Of a stretch of DNA of 64,000 nucleotides, positions 42,851-51,784 are shown one piece after another. The notes under the pieces were generated by a model. That model was not told where the DNA came from. It did no database searches and saw nothing but the letters and a program-made list of their open reading frames with translations. Within the stretch, counting starts at the first letter, position 1, and every line of letters begins with the position of its first letter. Source of the DNA: an uncultured Polaribacter sp. (GTDB taxonomy: Bacteria; Bacteroidota; Bacteroidia; Flavobacteriales; Flavobacteriaceae); the NCBI RefSeq assembly GCF_947501385.1, contig NZ_CANMVP010000009.1:62001-126000 (forward strand), read 5' to 3'. The position numbers were made by a program, and so were the translations under genes.

Positions 42851-43855
42851 TTACCTGTTTAATCTTCCGGTAGTATTGCCTTCTAAAATTGTCATTACAT
42901 CTTTTTCATTGGCGTAGTTTACATCTCCTAAATAGGTGTGTTTAATTGCGCACGCTGCAGACGCAAATTGAATGGCTTTAAAATCGTCAAAGTTTTGTAA
43001 ACCGTGAATTAAACCTGCTGCAAAAGCATCTCCAGTTCCTATTCTATCTACAATATGTGTAATGTCTAAATCTTCCGTTTCTTTAAATTCTTTACCGTTC
43101 CACATCCTTGCTCTAATTTTATGCCAAGAAGAATTGATAGCGGTTCTAATTTTATCAAACACTTTTTCTATCGATGGAAATTTTTCCATCAGCTGTTGGC
43201 TTGCTTCTACAAAATCTTCATTAGCATACGAATAGTTTGTCTCTAAAAGCTCATTCATTTCATTAATTCCGCCAATAAAAATGGTTGAATATTGCATTAA
43301 TTCTGATAAAATTTCTTTCGGATTTTCACCATATTTCCAAAGACCACTTCTATAAGTTGGGTCTGCAGAAACCGTCATTCCTTTTTCTCTTGCTAATTTT
43401 AAACCTGCTAATAAGGTTTGCTGACTTCCTTTATTTAATGCAGGTGTAATTCCTGTCCAATGAAACCATTTTCCGTTTTCTAAAGAAGTTTCCCAATTCA
43501 CCATTGTAGGAATAATTTCTGAAAACGAAGAATGTGATCGATTGTAAGAAATAGCACTTGCTCTCATGACTGCGCCAACTTCTAAAAAATAAACTCCTAA
43601 AGGTCTTTCAGATCGAATAATTGCTGAAGTATCAATGTCAAACTTGTTTAAATAAGAAATCGCGGTATCGCCAATAAAATCATCAGAAACACAAGAAATA
43701 TGTTTTACATTTCCGCCAAAATTGGCAATAGAAATGCCTACGTTTATTTCTGTTCCGCCAAAATAAAACTCTACAGAATTAGATTGTATAAACTTTCTGT
43801 TTCCTACAGGCGAAATACGCATTAAAACCTCTCCGAATGTAATAATTTGGCTCAT
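42851..43855 (-). CDS. kdgK: 2-dehydro-3-deoxygluconokinase-type PfkB sugar kinase
   Basis: A 334-residue PfkB-family kinase. N-terminal ITFGEVLMRISPVGNRKF and FYFGGTEINVGISIANFGG match KDG kinases. The ATP-site signature reads DRIGTGDAFAAGLIHGL with the catalytic Asp. KdgK phosphorylates 2-keto-3-deoxygluconate from uronate (alginate, pectin) breakdown. There are no uronate genes nearby, so the assignment rests on sequence pattern only; fructokinase or another PfkB activity is possible. Confidence 0.8.
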   Translation of the reverse strand: MSQIITFGEVLMRISPVGNRKFIQSNSVEFYFGGTEINVGISIANFGGNVKHISCVSDDFIGDTAISYLNKFDIDTSAIIRSERPLGVYFLEVGAVMRASAISYNRSHSSFSEIIPTMVNWETSLENGKWFHWTGITPALNKGSQQTLLAGLKLAREKGMTVSADPTYRSGLWKYGENPKEILSELMQYSTIFIGGINEMNELLETNYSYANEDFVEASQQLMEKFPSIEKVFDKIRTAINSSWHKIRARMWNGKEFKETEDLDITHIVDRIGTGDAFAAGLIHGLQNFDDFKAIQFASAACAIKHTYLGDVNYANEKDVMTILEGNTTGRLNR

Positions 43856-43932
43856 TATATCAACATTTAAAAAGTAAATATAGCCTTAAAAAATTGATAA
43901 GCGCAATCTGATTGGACAAAAATAAACTTTGA

Positions 43933-44775
43933 TTATCCTAAAGAAGAAATAAATTGTATGGTCTGATTGTTAAACATTTCTGGCTGTTCTACATTGACCA
44001 CATGACCACAATTATCGACTACAAAAAGTGAAGAAGTTGTATGTTTTGAAACGATATTTTTTATGGACGGTAAAAACAGATGATCTTCTGAACCCATTAC
44101 ATACAACGTAGGAATTTTGATGTCTTTTGTTCTAAAGAAACGCAGAAGTGGATTAATTTCTGAGGTCAACTTAAACCATCGTATAAATTCTTTTTGATAT
44201 AATTTTTTAGCTTCATTTATAAATAATAACCGCGATTTTTTATGATTTTTATTTGGCATTATTATAAATGCAAAAAGTTTATACAATAGCATATAAGGAA
44301 CCACAGATTTAAAAAGGTTGCCCACTTTCATTAAAACTTGCGAGCGGAAATTCATCTTTATAATGGCACCACCCATAATCATACTTTGTACTAATTTAGG
44401 CTTTTTTTCGGCTAGATTTCTAATCAGAATTGTTCCTAAGGAAATACCTACAAAATGTGATTTTTTAATTTTTAAATGGTCAATTACCTCAACAATATCT
44501 GCAGTAATAGAATCGAACGTGTATTTAGAATTAAAGGTGTCTTTTAATTTCGGTTTGCTATTTCCATGACCTCGTAAATCTAAAATTAACACATTAAAAT
44601 GCTTCTTAAAATCGCGTACTTGCTTATACCAAATAGAACTACTTCCTCCTGCTCCATGAACAAAAGTAACCCATTCTTTAGAAGTTGTATGTGGATATGA
44701 GTAGTAGTTTAGCAAAAAATATATAATTGAGAATGTAAAAATAGTGTTTTTAACTTTGACGTTTAGAAAATTCAC
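43933..44775 (-). CDS. Alpha/beta-hydrolase
   Basis: A 280-residue protein with an N-terminal hydrophobic stretch (TIFTFSIIYFLLNYYSY), so membrane-anchored or exported. The alpha/beta-hydrolase fold shows VHGAGGSSSIWY (oxyanion region), DLRGHGNS, nucleophile elbow VGISLG (Ser), Asp in VMGSEDHLFLP and His in NCGHVVNVEQPE. It resembles MenH/BioH-type or lipase-like hydrolases. The substrate is unknown. It stands alone between kdgK and the unknown-PIN pair. Confidence 0.8.
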   Translation of the reverse strand: MNFLNVKVKNTIFTFSIIYFLLNYYSYPHTTSKEWVTFVHGAGGSSSIWYKQVRDFKKHFNVLILDLRGHGNSKPKLKDTFNSKYTFDSITADIVEVIDHLKIKKSHFVGISLGTILIRNLAEKKPKLVQSMIMGGAIIKMNFRSQVLMKVGNLFKSVVPYMLLYKLFAFIIMPNKNHKKSRLLFINEAKKLYQKEFIRWFKLTSEINPLLRFFRTKDIKIPTLYVMGSEDHLFLPSIKNIVSKHTTSSLFVVDNCGHVVNVEQPEMFNNQTIQFISSLG

Positions 44776-44967
44776 TTTTTATCTTTATTTGAAAACCAAC
44801 TCGATGAATGTTTATAAACAATTATGTTTTATGCTCTTTTTATTTTTTATGGAGTTTAAAAATTTAGGTATCTAAACTTCTTCCTACAAAAACACCATTG
44901 TCTTCCCGCACTTTTTTAGTAAGCTCTTCTCTCTTGATGATCTGGTTTTTAGGAGCGGAAATTGATA

Positions 44968-44997
44968 TTTGATAAAATTAAATAAATTGTATCTTTG
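44968..44997 (+). promoter_or_regulatory. Bacteroidota promoter, leaderless start
   Basis: TTTG (44968-44971), an 18-bp spacer and TATCTTTG (44990-44997), 4 nt before a GTG start. Spacer and start distance are the same as at 16252. Confidence 0.65.
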
Positions 44998-45001
44998 AAT
45001 T

Positions 45002-45781
45002 GTGGAAAAAATAGGAGAAATAGAGATTCGAGTTGTCGGAAAATCTGGGAATCAAGAGCTGAAGCCAGATAACTATGATATCAAACACATTGCATCTATT
45101 TTGCAAAATGTTGATGATTTACTATACCCAAATAATAAAAAAGACAGACCATTAATTACTTATGATCTTAAAGAAGGTTCTGTAAAACATGTATTTAAAA
45201 CAACAATTCAATCTGTTATTGGATTCAGCGCAATCTTAACTCAAATACAGATTAATGAGTCTATCGATTTTTTAGAGGTAAGAACGGCAAGAGCAATTGA
45301 AAATATTCAAAATTTGTCTCTCCAAAAAAATTATGAATTTCAAATAAAAACCTCTCTAAATGTTGATTATCAACTAATAATCAATCCCTCTACTAAATTT
45401 TTTAGAGCTGAAAATATTTGGGCGGATGCAGAATTTTACTTTTACGGTATTTTAAAAGATGCTGGAGGGAAAAATAAAATTAATATTCATTTAGACACCC
45501 AAGATTTTGGGTATCTTACGATAGAAACAGGTGAGAAGTTTCTAAAAGAAAAAGAAGAAAATCTACTTTTTAAAACGTTTGGTGTTAGAGCGAAAGGAAA
45601 ACAAAACATTGAAACTGGAGAGATTGACACAAAATCTCTAATACTATTAGAGTTAATTGACTATCAGCCAAAATTTGATAAAGAATATTTAAACTCATTA
45701 ATTAAAAAAGCTAAAAGGAGTTGGAGTACTATTAACGCAGATGAATGGTTGTGCAATTTAAGAAGTGGTTATGAAGCATAG
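45002..45781 (+). CDS. Unknown protein, first gene of a pair with a PIN-domain protein
   Basis: A 259-residue soluble protein starting at GTG, 4 nt after a consensus -7 box. No known domain is recognised. Visible features are an N-terminal IGEIEIRVVGKSGNQELKP beta segment, a predicted-helical middle, and a C-terminal half (NIHLDTQDFGYLTIETGEKF, GKQNIETGEIDTKSLILLEL) ending in a charged helix and ADEWL. It overlaps the downstream PIN gene by 11 bp, so the two are translated together and probably act together. The layout is like a toxin-antitoxin operon, but this partner is much larger than a usual antitoxin and lacks an obvious DNA-binding motif. Confidence 0.65.
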   Translation: MEKIGEIEIRVVGKSGNQELKPDNYDIKHIASILQNVDDLLYPNNKKDRPLITYDLKEGSVKHVFKTTIQSVIGFSAILTQIQINESIDFLEVRTARAIENIQNLSLQKNYEFQIKTSLNVDYQLIINPSTKFFRAENIWADAEFYFYGILKDAGGKNKINIHLDTQDFGYLTIETGEKFLKEKEENLLFKTFGVRAKGKQNIETGEIDTKSLILLELIDYQPKFDKEYLNSLIKKAKRSWSTINADEWLCNLRSGYEA

Positions 45782-46253
45782 TGTATTACTTGATACAAGT
45801 TTCTTTATCCGTCTACTAAATGATGACGATTCGCTTCATATAAATGCAGTTGGATACTATAGATATTTCTTGGAAAATGAAATAGTTTTAAAAGTTTCGA
45901 CAATTACAGTTGCAGAATATTGTGTTCTTGGAAAAATTGAAGATTTACCTTTGAAAAATATTCAAATTTTACCTTTTAACTTAAAAGAAGCAGAAAAAAC
46001 TGGAGAATTTGCAAAAATTCTTTTTAGAGAAAATAAAATTAGTGCTGAGTCATTATCACCGAGAGCAATAATACCGAATGACTCAAAACTATTTGCACAA
46101 GCAGATTCTGATAAAAACATTACTTATTTTATAACTTCTGACATACGTTCAAAAAAGACATTAGCTTTATTAAAAAAAGAAACGAGTCCAAAGTTTGAAA
46201 TAATTAGCATTGATATTCCTTATACTGAAACTTTTGGAATTTTAGATTTGTAA
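45771..46253 (+). CDS. PIN-like domain protein
   Basis: A 160-residue protein. LLDTSFFIRLLNDD carries the first PIN Asp, TITVAEYCVLG the conserved Glu, and ADSDKNITYFITSDIRSKKT the later Asp residues, together forming the metal site of a PIN ribonuclease. The ATG at 45771 is used; a GTG two codons earlier is possible. It overlaps the upstream unknown gene by 11 bp. PIN proteins of this size are usually toxins (VapC-like) or RNA-processing nucleases. It converges with brnQ (4 bp gap). Confidence 0.7.
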   Translation: MKHSVLLDTSFFIRLLNDDDSLHINAVGYYRYFLENEIVLKVSTITVAEYCVLGKIEDLPLKNIQILPFNLKEAEKTGEFAKILFRENKISAESLSPRAIIPNDSKLFAQADSDKNITYFITSDIRSKKTLALLKKETSPKFEIISIDIPYTETFGILDL

Positions 46254-46257
46254 TAAT

Positions 46258-47523
46258 CTATTTTCTCTTCGCCAAATTCAACCCAATAAACACCAAAAAA
46301 GCAGGAAGTACCCAACCCAAACTAGAATTTGCCAACGGAATCAAATTCTTAATTCCCACTAAATTTTCTCTCGGAATTATAAACCCTAAAAAATCTGGAA
46401 TACTAAAAATAAAAGTCACTAAAACAACTGCTCTAAAAACGAGTTTTGAAGCATACTTATCTGGAACAATATTTAGTAAAATCAACACAATGGTTATTGG
46501 GTATAAAAACATCAATGCAGGCACTGCCAAGGTGATGATAAAATCTACCTGGTAACTTCCTACAATAATTCCGATAATAGAAGCAACTGCAGCCGTAATG
46601 ATATAGGCAGTTTTAGAATCTTTACAAATGCCTTTGATGTAATCTGCTGTTCCTGTTACAATACCAACTGCTGTTGTAAAACAAGCCAAAGCCACTAAAA
46701 CACTTAAAAATGTGGTTCCAAAATTCCCCAAAGTCTGTGTACTTAATCCTGATAAAACTTCAATTCTTGAAGCATCTGCTGCAAATGTTGCACTGAATAA
46801 AGAACCACTTAAAATTAAACCTCCATAGATAAGTAACAAACCAGCTCCAGCTATCAAACCTGCTTTTCTAATAAGTTTTCTTTTGGCATCAAAAGTGGTA
46901 TGGCTACTATAATTTAATGAAATAATAATTACGGCACCTACAACTACACCGCCAATAGCGTCAAAAGTTTGGTAGCCTTCTAAAATTCCGTCTATAAAAG
47001 GGGTTGTAAAGGTTGACGGATTCATCGTTCCCGAAGAATTAAAAACCGCAATTCCGATGATGATTAATAAAATCATCACAATAATTGGTGTTAAAAACTT
47101 ACCAATTAAACCAATCACTTTAGAACGATTGATGGCAAAAATAAAGACCAATACAAAATAGATAACACTTGTTAAAAGTGGGGTAGTTTCAAAAAAAGGT
47201 TGCACGGTCATTTCGTGCGTTACCGCTGCTGTTCTTGGTGATGGAATTGCAATGGCAATACTATAAATAAGAAAACAATACACCGTGCTAAAGATTGGTG
47301 AAACTTTCTTACCAAAATCATACAAGGCTCCCTGTAATTTTGCATGTGCAAAAATTGCCAAAATTGGTATGGTAACTGCGGTTAACACAAAACCCAAAAC
47401 TACAATCCACCAATCGAAACCTGCTTTTACTCCTAACGTTGGAGGTAAAATTAAATTTCCAGCTCCAAAAAAGAGTGAAAAGAGTGCAAAACCAGCAATC
47501 CAGATTTCTTTTGTTTTGTTCAT
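46258..47523 (-). CDS. brnQ: Branched-chain amino acid transport carrier (LIVCS family)
   Basis: A 421-residue inner-membrane transporter with about 12 hydrophobic segments. It starts MNKTKEIWIAGFALFSLFFG, the conserved LIVCS N-terminus with GAGNLILPP. Further blocks: SIAIAIPSPRTAAVTHEM, FNSSGTMNPSTFTTPFIDGI and GFIIPRENLVGIKNLIPLAN. BrnQ imports Leu, Ile and Val with Na+ or H+. The upstream 19-codon extension is rejected because it enters the promoter of the divergent hydrolase gene. Confidence 0.9.
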   Translation of the reverse strand: MNKTKEIWIAGFALFSLFFGAGNLILPPTLGVKAGFDWWIVVLGFVLTAVTIPILAIFAHAKLQGALYDFGKKVSPIFSTVYCFLIYSIAIAIPSPRTAAVTHEMTVQPFFETTPLLTSVIYFVLVFIFAINRSKVIGLIGKFLTPIIVMILLIIIGIAVFNSSGTMNPSTFTTPFIDGILEGYQTFDAIGGVVVGAVIIISLNYSSHTTFDAKRKLIRKAGLIAGAGLLLIYGGLILSGSLFSATFAADASRIEVLSGLSTQTLGNFGTTFLSVLVALACFTTAVGIVTGTADYIKGICKDSKTAYIITAAVASIIGIIVGSYQVDFIITLAVPALMFLYPITIVLILLNIVPDKYASKLVFRAVVLVTFIFSIPDFLGFIIPRENLVGIKNLIPLANSSLGWVLPAFLVFIGLNLAKRK

Positions 47524-47555
47524 TTTAATGCTTGTATTGGTGGTCGAAATATACA

Positions 47556-47563
47556 TATTTTTG
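47556..47563 (+). promoter_or_regulatory. -7 box of leaderless hydrolase gene
   Basis: TATTTTTG, again exactly 4 nt before an ATG (47568). The -33 element (TTG at 47537, 16-bp spacer) is weaker than in the other two cases. Confidence 0.5.
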
Positions 47564-47567
47564 CGTG

Positions 47568-48353
47568 ATGCAAAAATCAATAACTTTTAAAAATGCAAAT
47601 ATTACTTTTTCTGATGTGGGAAAAGGAACTGCTGTTGTTTTAATTCACGGTTTTTTAGAGAATTCCTCCATGTGGAACGATGTTTCATTTGAGTTAGAAA
47701 AGAAAAATAGAGTGATTACCATTGATTTGCTAGGTCATGGAAAATCAGATTGTTTGGGTTATGTGCATACTATGGAACTATTTGCAGAAACTGTTGAAGC
47801 TGTTTTAAAACATTTAAGAATCAGAAAATGTATTTTGATTGGGCATTCTTTGGGCGGTTATGTTGCATTGGCCTTTGCAGAAAAAAATCCGCAGAAAATA
47901 AAAGGAATGTGTTTACTAAATTCTACTTCCAATGAAGATGATGAAGAACGAAAAAAATTAAGAACGCGTGCTAACAAAATGATACAAAATAATTTTACAG
48001 CTATGGTAAGAATGTCTTTTACCAATTTGTTTGATAAAGAAAGCAGTATAATTTTTAAAAACGAGATGAAATCGGCCTTAGAAGAAGCTTTAAAAACTCC
48101 TATTCAAGGATATATTGCAGGGCAAGAAGGCATGAGAATTCGTACGAATAGGAATTATGTTTTAACTGAAAATAATTTTAAAAAGTTACTTATAATTGGT
48201 GAGAAAGATCCTGTTTTAGATTTTAAAACTTCATTAGAGGAAGCTAAAAAAACGAATTCTAAAGTTGTTGTTTTTCCGAATGGACACATGAGCCATATTG
48301 AAAATAAAGAGCAACTAATTTCTACTGTAAAAAATTTTGTAAAATGTTGCTAA
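47568..48353 (+). CDS. Alpha/beta-hydrolase
   Basis: A 261-residue cytoplasmic hydrolase: VLIHGFLENSSMWNDVSFEL, DLLGHGKSD, nucleophile elbow GHSLGGYVA (Ser), Asp in IIGEKDPVLDF and His in NGHMSHIENKEQ. It resembles the MenH/proline-iminopeptidase-like group. The start at 47568 is chosen for the -7 box 4 nt upstream and the N-terminus MQKSITFKNANITFSDVGKG. It is divergent from brnQ. The substrate is unknown. Confidence 0.83.
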   Translation: MQKSITFKNANITFSDVGKGTAVVLIHGFLENSSMWNDVSFELEKKNRVITIDLLGHGKSDCLGYVHTMELFAETVEAVLKHLRIRKCILIGHSLGGYVALAFAEKNPQKIKGMCLLNSTSNEDDEERKKLRTRANKMIQNNFTAMVRMSFTNLFDKESSIIFKNEMKSALEEALKTPIQGYIAGQEGMRIRTNRNYVLTENNFKKLLIIGEKDPVLDFKTSLEEAKKTNSKVVVFPNGHMSHIENKEQLISTVKNFVKCC

Positions 48354-48424
48354 ACTTAATTTATAAAAATAAACTAACTTCGTTTAACCTTTGTAAGTAA
48401 CAACTTTATCCCAAAATTCTAAAT

Positions 48425-49354
48425 ATGATAAGAATTAGATTACTAATCTCGTTTATTTTTATTTCAAATGTATTACTAGCTCAAAATGAAACTGATATTA
48501 TACAATTTGACAAAACACTAAATCAATTTTATAACGTACGAGATTTTTGTATTTCTAAAGATGGAGATGAAGCTTTTTTCACTTTACAAAGTCCTGATCA
48601 AAAAATTTCACAACTTGCGTATATTACAAAAGAAAATAATGAATGGTCAAAGCCAGAATTACTGCCTTTTTGTGATTCACACATGTATTTAGAGCCTTTT
48701 TTATCATTTAATGAAAATAGATTATTCTTTGTTTCCGATAGACCAATAAGAAATGCTACCGATACTAAAAAGAACTTTGATATTTGGTTTGTAGACAGAA
48801 AAAACAAAAACGATGAATGGTCAGAACCTAAGAATATAGGAAAACCCGTTAATTCTGAATTAGACGAATTTTATCCTTCTGTTAGTAAAAACAACAATAT
48901 TTATTTTACAATGATTTCTTCGAATGGTTTAGGAAAAGATGATCTTTATTTTTGCAAATGGGAGAATGACAAATATTCAAACCCTGTTTTATTAAGTGAA
49001 AATATAAATAGTGCTGGTTATGAATTTAATGCTTTTATATCAGAGAAAGAAGATTTTATACTATTTTCAAGATATAATGAAAAGGATGGTCAAGGAAGCG
49101 GTGATTTATATATTTCTAAAAAAGATACAAATGGAAATTGGACAAAGGCAACAAACTTAGGAGCGCCGATTAACACAAAGTATATGGAATATTGCCCTTT
49201 TTATGATGAGAAAAACCAAGTATTGTATTTTACAAGCAAAAGGAATAATAGTACACCAAGGAAATTTAATGACATTTCTGATTTTAAAAAATATCTCTCT
49301 GAAAGTAACAACGGCTTGAGTAAAATCTATAAGACACCATTAAAAATTGAATAG
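48425..49354 (+). CDS. Exported PD40 (TolB/WD40-like) propeller protein
   Basis: A 309-residue protein with signal peptide ending NVLLAQ. It has repeated PD40-type blades: YLEPFLSFNENRLFFVSDRP, DEFYPSVSKNNNIYFTM, GYEFNAFISEKEDFILFSRY and YMEYCPFYDEKNQVLYFTSK. Similar proteins are seen in OmpA-PD40 fusions and peptidase partners; no enzymatic motif is visible. A sequence CTAACTTCGTTTAAC lies 37 bp upstream (48374-48388) and recurs upstream of the lipoprotein gene at 59554. Confidence 0.78.
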   Translation: MIRIRLLISFIFISNVLLAQNETDIIQFDKTLNQFYNVRDFCISKDGDEAFFTLQSPDQKISQLAYITKENNEWSKPELLPFCDSHMYLEPFLSFNENRLFFVSDRPIRNATDTKKNFDIWFVDRKNKNDEWSEPKNIGKPVNSELDEFYPSVSKNNNIYFTMISSNGLGKDDLYFCKWENDKYSNPVLLSENINSAGYEFNAFISEKEDFILFSRYNEKDGQGSGDLYISKKDTNGNWTKATNLGAPINTKYMEYCPFYDEKNQVLYFTSKRNNSTPRKFNDISDFKKYLSESNNGLSKIYKTPLKIE

Positions 49355-49533
49355 AAATTGTTTCCGTCGCTATATAAAACTAATAGTGAGTAAGAAACTA
49401 TATTCTTGAATTTTCCAATTGTCTTATATTTGAAAAATTATATGCTCAGCCAAGTTTTAATGTTTCTATGATATCAAAAACTGTCATTGCAAAACCTATT
49501 TTTTAAAACTATATTTGATATCAACTTAAAATA

Positions 49534-50646
49534 ATGGAAGGAGTTAGTGCGATTACATTTATATCTATTGTTTATTTTTTTATAAGTATTCTACTTGCCT
49601 TTTTTCTTTTTTCTGTAAAGTCTAAAAATAAGCTAAGTAATAGGCTTTTTGCTTTTTTTTTAATTCTAAGTGCAATTAATGCTTCAGCTTATTTTCATAA
49701 TTTATTTCTTACTCGTTTAAGCAATATTATAATTGCTAAAAGTTCTCTTGAATACTTACAAATGCCCGTTTTATATTTATATGTATTATCGGTTTGTTAT
49801 TCAGATTTTAAATTAAAATCAAAGCATTTATTACATATAATTCCGTTTATTGTTATCAACATTGTTTTATACCCTAGATTTTATAGTTTAAGTGTATCAG
49901 AAATATTAAAAATATGGGAAGATTTTAATAGTATTTGGGAATTGAGATATCTTCATATATCCATACATCTCCAATTTATTGTTTACATTATTTTAATTTT
50001 CATCATATTAAAAAAGTATAAGAAAATATATCTTCAAAACTTTTCCAACACAGCATCTAAAACTTACAAATGGTTATTTGAATTTGCTTTGGCTTTTACA
50101 TTTATTCGAAGTATTGTTGTTTTACAAAGCATTCTAAAATATGTGAACGGCACAAATTATTTACCTAAAATGCAATTAATTCTTAACATTGCTGGATTGA
50201 TAATAATTTGCTGGTACGTGCTAAAAGCCCTAAAACATCCAGAACTTTTTAATCCTGTAAATTCTAAAGTGGAAGTAATTTCTGAAAAAAAGGATAAAGG
50301 AACAACACAAAACTCAAAAGAAGTTAGACAGTTAACATTTTACATGGAAACTGAAAAACCTTTTTTAAACGCCTCTTTGTCTATCAGGAATTTAGCAGAA
50401 GAAATTCAAATGAATTCGAGAGAGTTGTCTGTTCTTATCAATCAAAATTTGAATCAGCATTTTTTCGATTTTGTAAATGAATATAGAGTGAAGGAAGCTA
50501 TGGAAATCTTAAAAAATTCCTCTAAAAATCAGTTTACCGTTTTAGAAATTTTATATAAAGTGGGTTTTAATTCTAAATCTTCTTTTAATACCGCATTTAA
50601 AAAACAGACAGGAAAAACACCAACAGAATTTAGAAAAACAGCGTAA
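49534..50646 (+). CDS. Membrane-bound AraC-family regulator, copy 1
   Basis: A 370-residue protein. The N-terminal ~235 residues contain seven hydrophobic segments (YFFISILLAFFLFSV, LFAFFLILSAINASAYF, VLYLYVLSVCYSDF and others). The last ~100 residues are an AraC-type double helix-turn-helix (SIRNLAEEIQMNSRELSVLI, VLEILYKVGFNSKSSFNTAF, then TGKTPTEFRKT). The layout suggests a membrane sensor acting directly on DNA. It is followed 10 bp later by a paralog with a nearly identical DNA-binding end. Confidence 0.88.
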   Translation: MEGVSAITFISIVYFFISILLAFFLFSVKSKNKLSNRLFAFFLILSAINASAYFHNLFLTRLSNIIIAKSSLEYLQMPVLYLYVLSVCYSDFKLKSKHLLHIIPFIVINIVLYPRFYSLSVSEILKIWEDFNSIWELRYLHISIHLQFIVYIILIFIILKKYKKIYLQNFSNTASKTYKWLFEFALAFTFIRSIVVLQSILKYVNGTNYLPKMQLILNIAGLIIICWYVLKALKHPELFNPVNSKVEVISEKKDKGTTQNSKEVRQLTFYMETEKPFLNASLSIRNLAEEIQMNSRELSVLINQNLNQHFFDFVNEYRVKEAMEILKNSSKNQFTVLEILYKVGFNSKSSFNTAFKKQTGKTPTEFRKTA

Positions 50647-50656
50647 TAGAAAGTAA

Positions 50657-51781
50657 ATGAGAGCAATCGATTTATCAACAATTATTGGCATTATTGCAAC
50701 ATTTATTTCGTTACTTTTAGCAGTATTTATTTTCTCTGTTGCATCAAAAAATAAAATAAGCAATAAACTGTTTTCAACTTATTTAATATTAAATGCTATT
50801 GAGTTTAGTGGTTTTTTCTCTAATCTTATATTTGATACACCCTCAAACTTATTAATAGCAAAAATGCAATTATCTTATTTGCAAATGCCTGTGTTTTATT
50901 TGTATATTTTATCTGTTTGCTATTCAGATTTTAAGTTAAAATGGTCTCATTTATGGCATATATTACCATTTATTATTGCAAATTTAGTAATGATTCCAAG
51001 GTTTTATTTGGCTTCTACAGATCAAAAAATAGCATTATTTAAAAAATTTAATTCACTTTACGAAATAGTATTTAACCACTTTGCATTGCACTTACAGTCT
51101 ACACTCTATTTAGTTGCTGGTTTTATAGTCTTAAAAAAAGCTAAAAAAATATTTTTAGAAAATTACTCCAGCAACACGATAGAAACCTATAAATGGTTGT
51201 TTCAATTACTACTTTTTACATCAATACTTTATGTTGTTGCCATTGTAAAAAATGTTTTAAAATATTTTGGGCAACAAGAGAATTTTGAAATCGCCATGAA
51301 TATTTTAATTATCTATGTTTTAGGTGTGGTTTGTTGGTATGTTTTAAAAGCTTTAAGGTATCCAAATCTTTTTAATGGAGTAAATTCTAAAACAAGATTA
51401 ACGCAAGATTTAGTTGAAAAATATCAAAATACCCATAATAGTGCATTTGAAAAAGAAGTAGTACAATTAACTTCTTATATGACATCTAAAAAGCCCTATT
51501 TAGACGCCTCTTTATCTATCCGAAATTTAGCCGAACAGATTCAGATGAATTCTAGAGATCTTTCTGTATTAATCAATCAACATTTAAATCAGCATTTTTT
51601 TGATTTTGTAAACCAATATAGAATCAAAGAAGCCATGAAAATCTTAAAAAATCCCTCTAAAAAAGAATTTACCGTTTTAGAAATTTTATACGAAGTTGGG
51701 TTTAATTCTAAATCTTCCTTTAATACTGCTTTTAAAAAACATACCGGTTATACACCAACTCAATTTAGAAAAACAGCTTAA
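50657..51781 (+). CDS. Membrane-bound AraC-family regulator, copy 2
   Basis: A 374-residue paralog of the preceding gene with the same seven-segment membrane part and C-terminal AraC HTH (SIRNLAEQIQMNSRDLSVLI, VLEILYEVGFNSKSSFNTAF). The last ~90 residues are nearly identical to copy 1 while the membrane part has diverged, as expected if both bind the same DNA site but sense different cues. The next gene (DUF6090) begins 3 bp after its stop, so the three genes form an operon. Confidence 0.88.
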   Translation: MRAIDLSTIIGIIATFISLLLAVFIFSVASKNKISNKLFSTYLILNAIEFSGFFSNLIFDTPSNLLIAKMQLSYLQMPVFYLYILSVCYSDFKLKWSHLWHILPFIIANLVMIPRFYLASTDQKIALFKKFNSLYEIVFNHFALHLQSTLYLVAGFIVLKKAKKIFLENYSSNTIETYKWLFQLLLFTSILYVVAIVKNVLKYFGQQENFEIAMNILIIYVLGVVCWYVLKALRYPNLFNGVNSKTRLTQDLVEKYQNTHNSAFEKEVVQLTSYMTSKKPYLDASLSIRNLAEQIQMNSRDLSVLINQHLNQHFFDFVNQYRIKEAMKILKNPSKKEFTVLEILYEVGFNSKSSFNTAFKKHTGYTPTQFRKTA

Positions 51782-51784
51782 AAA

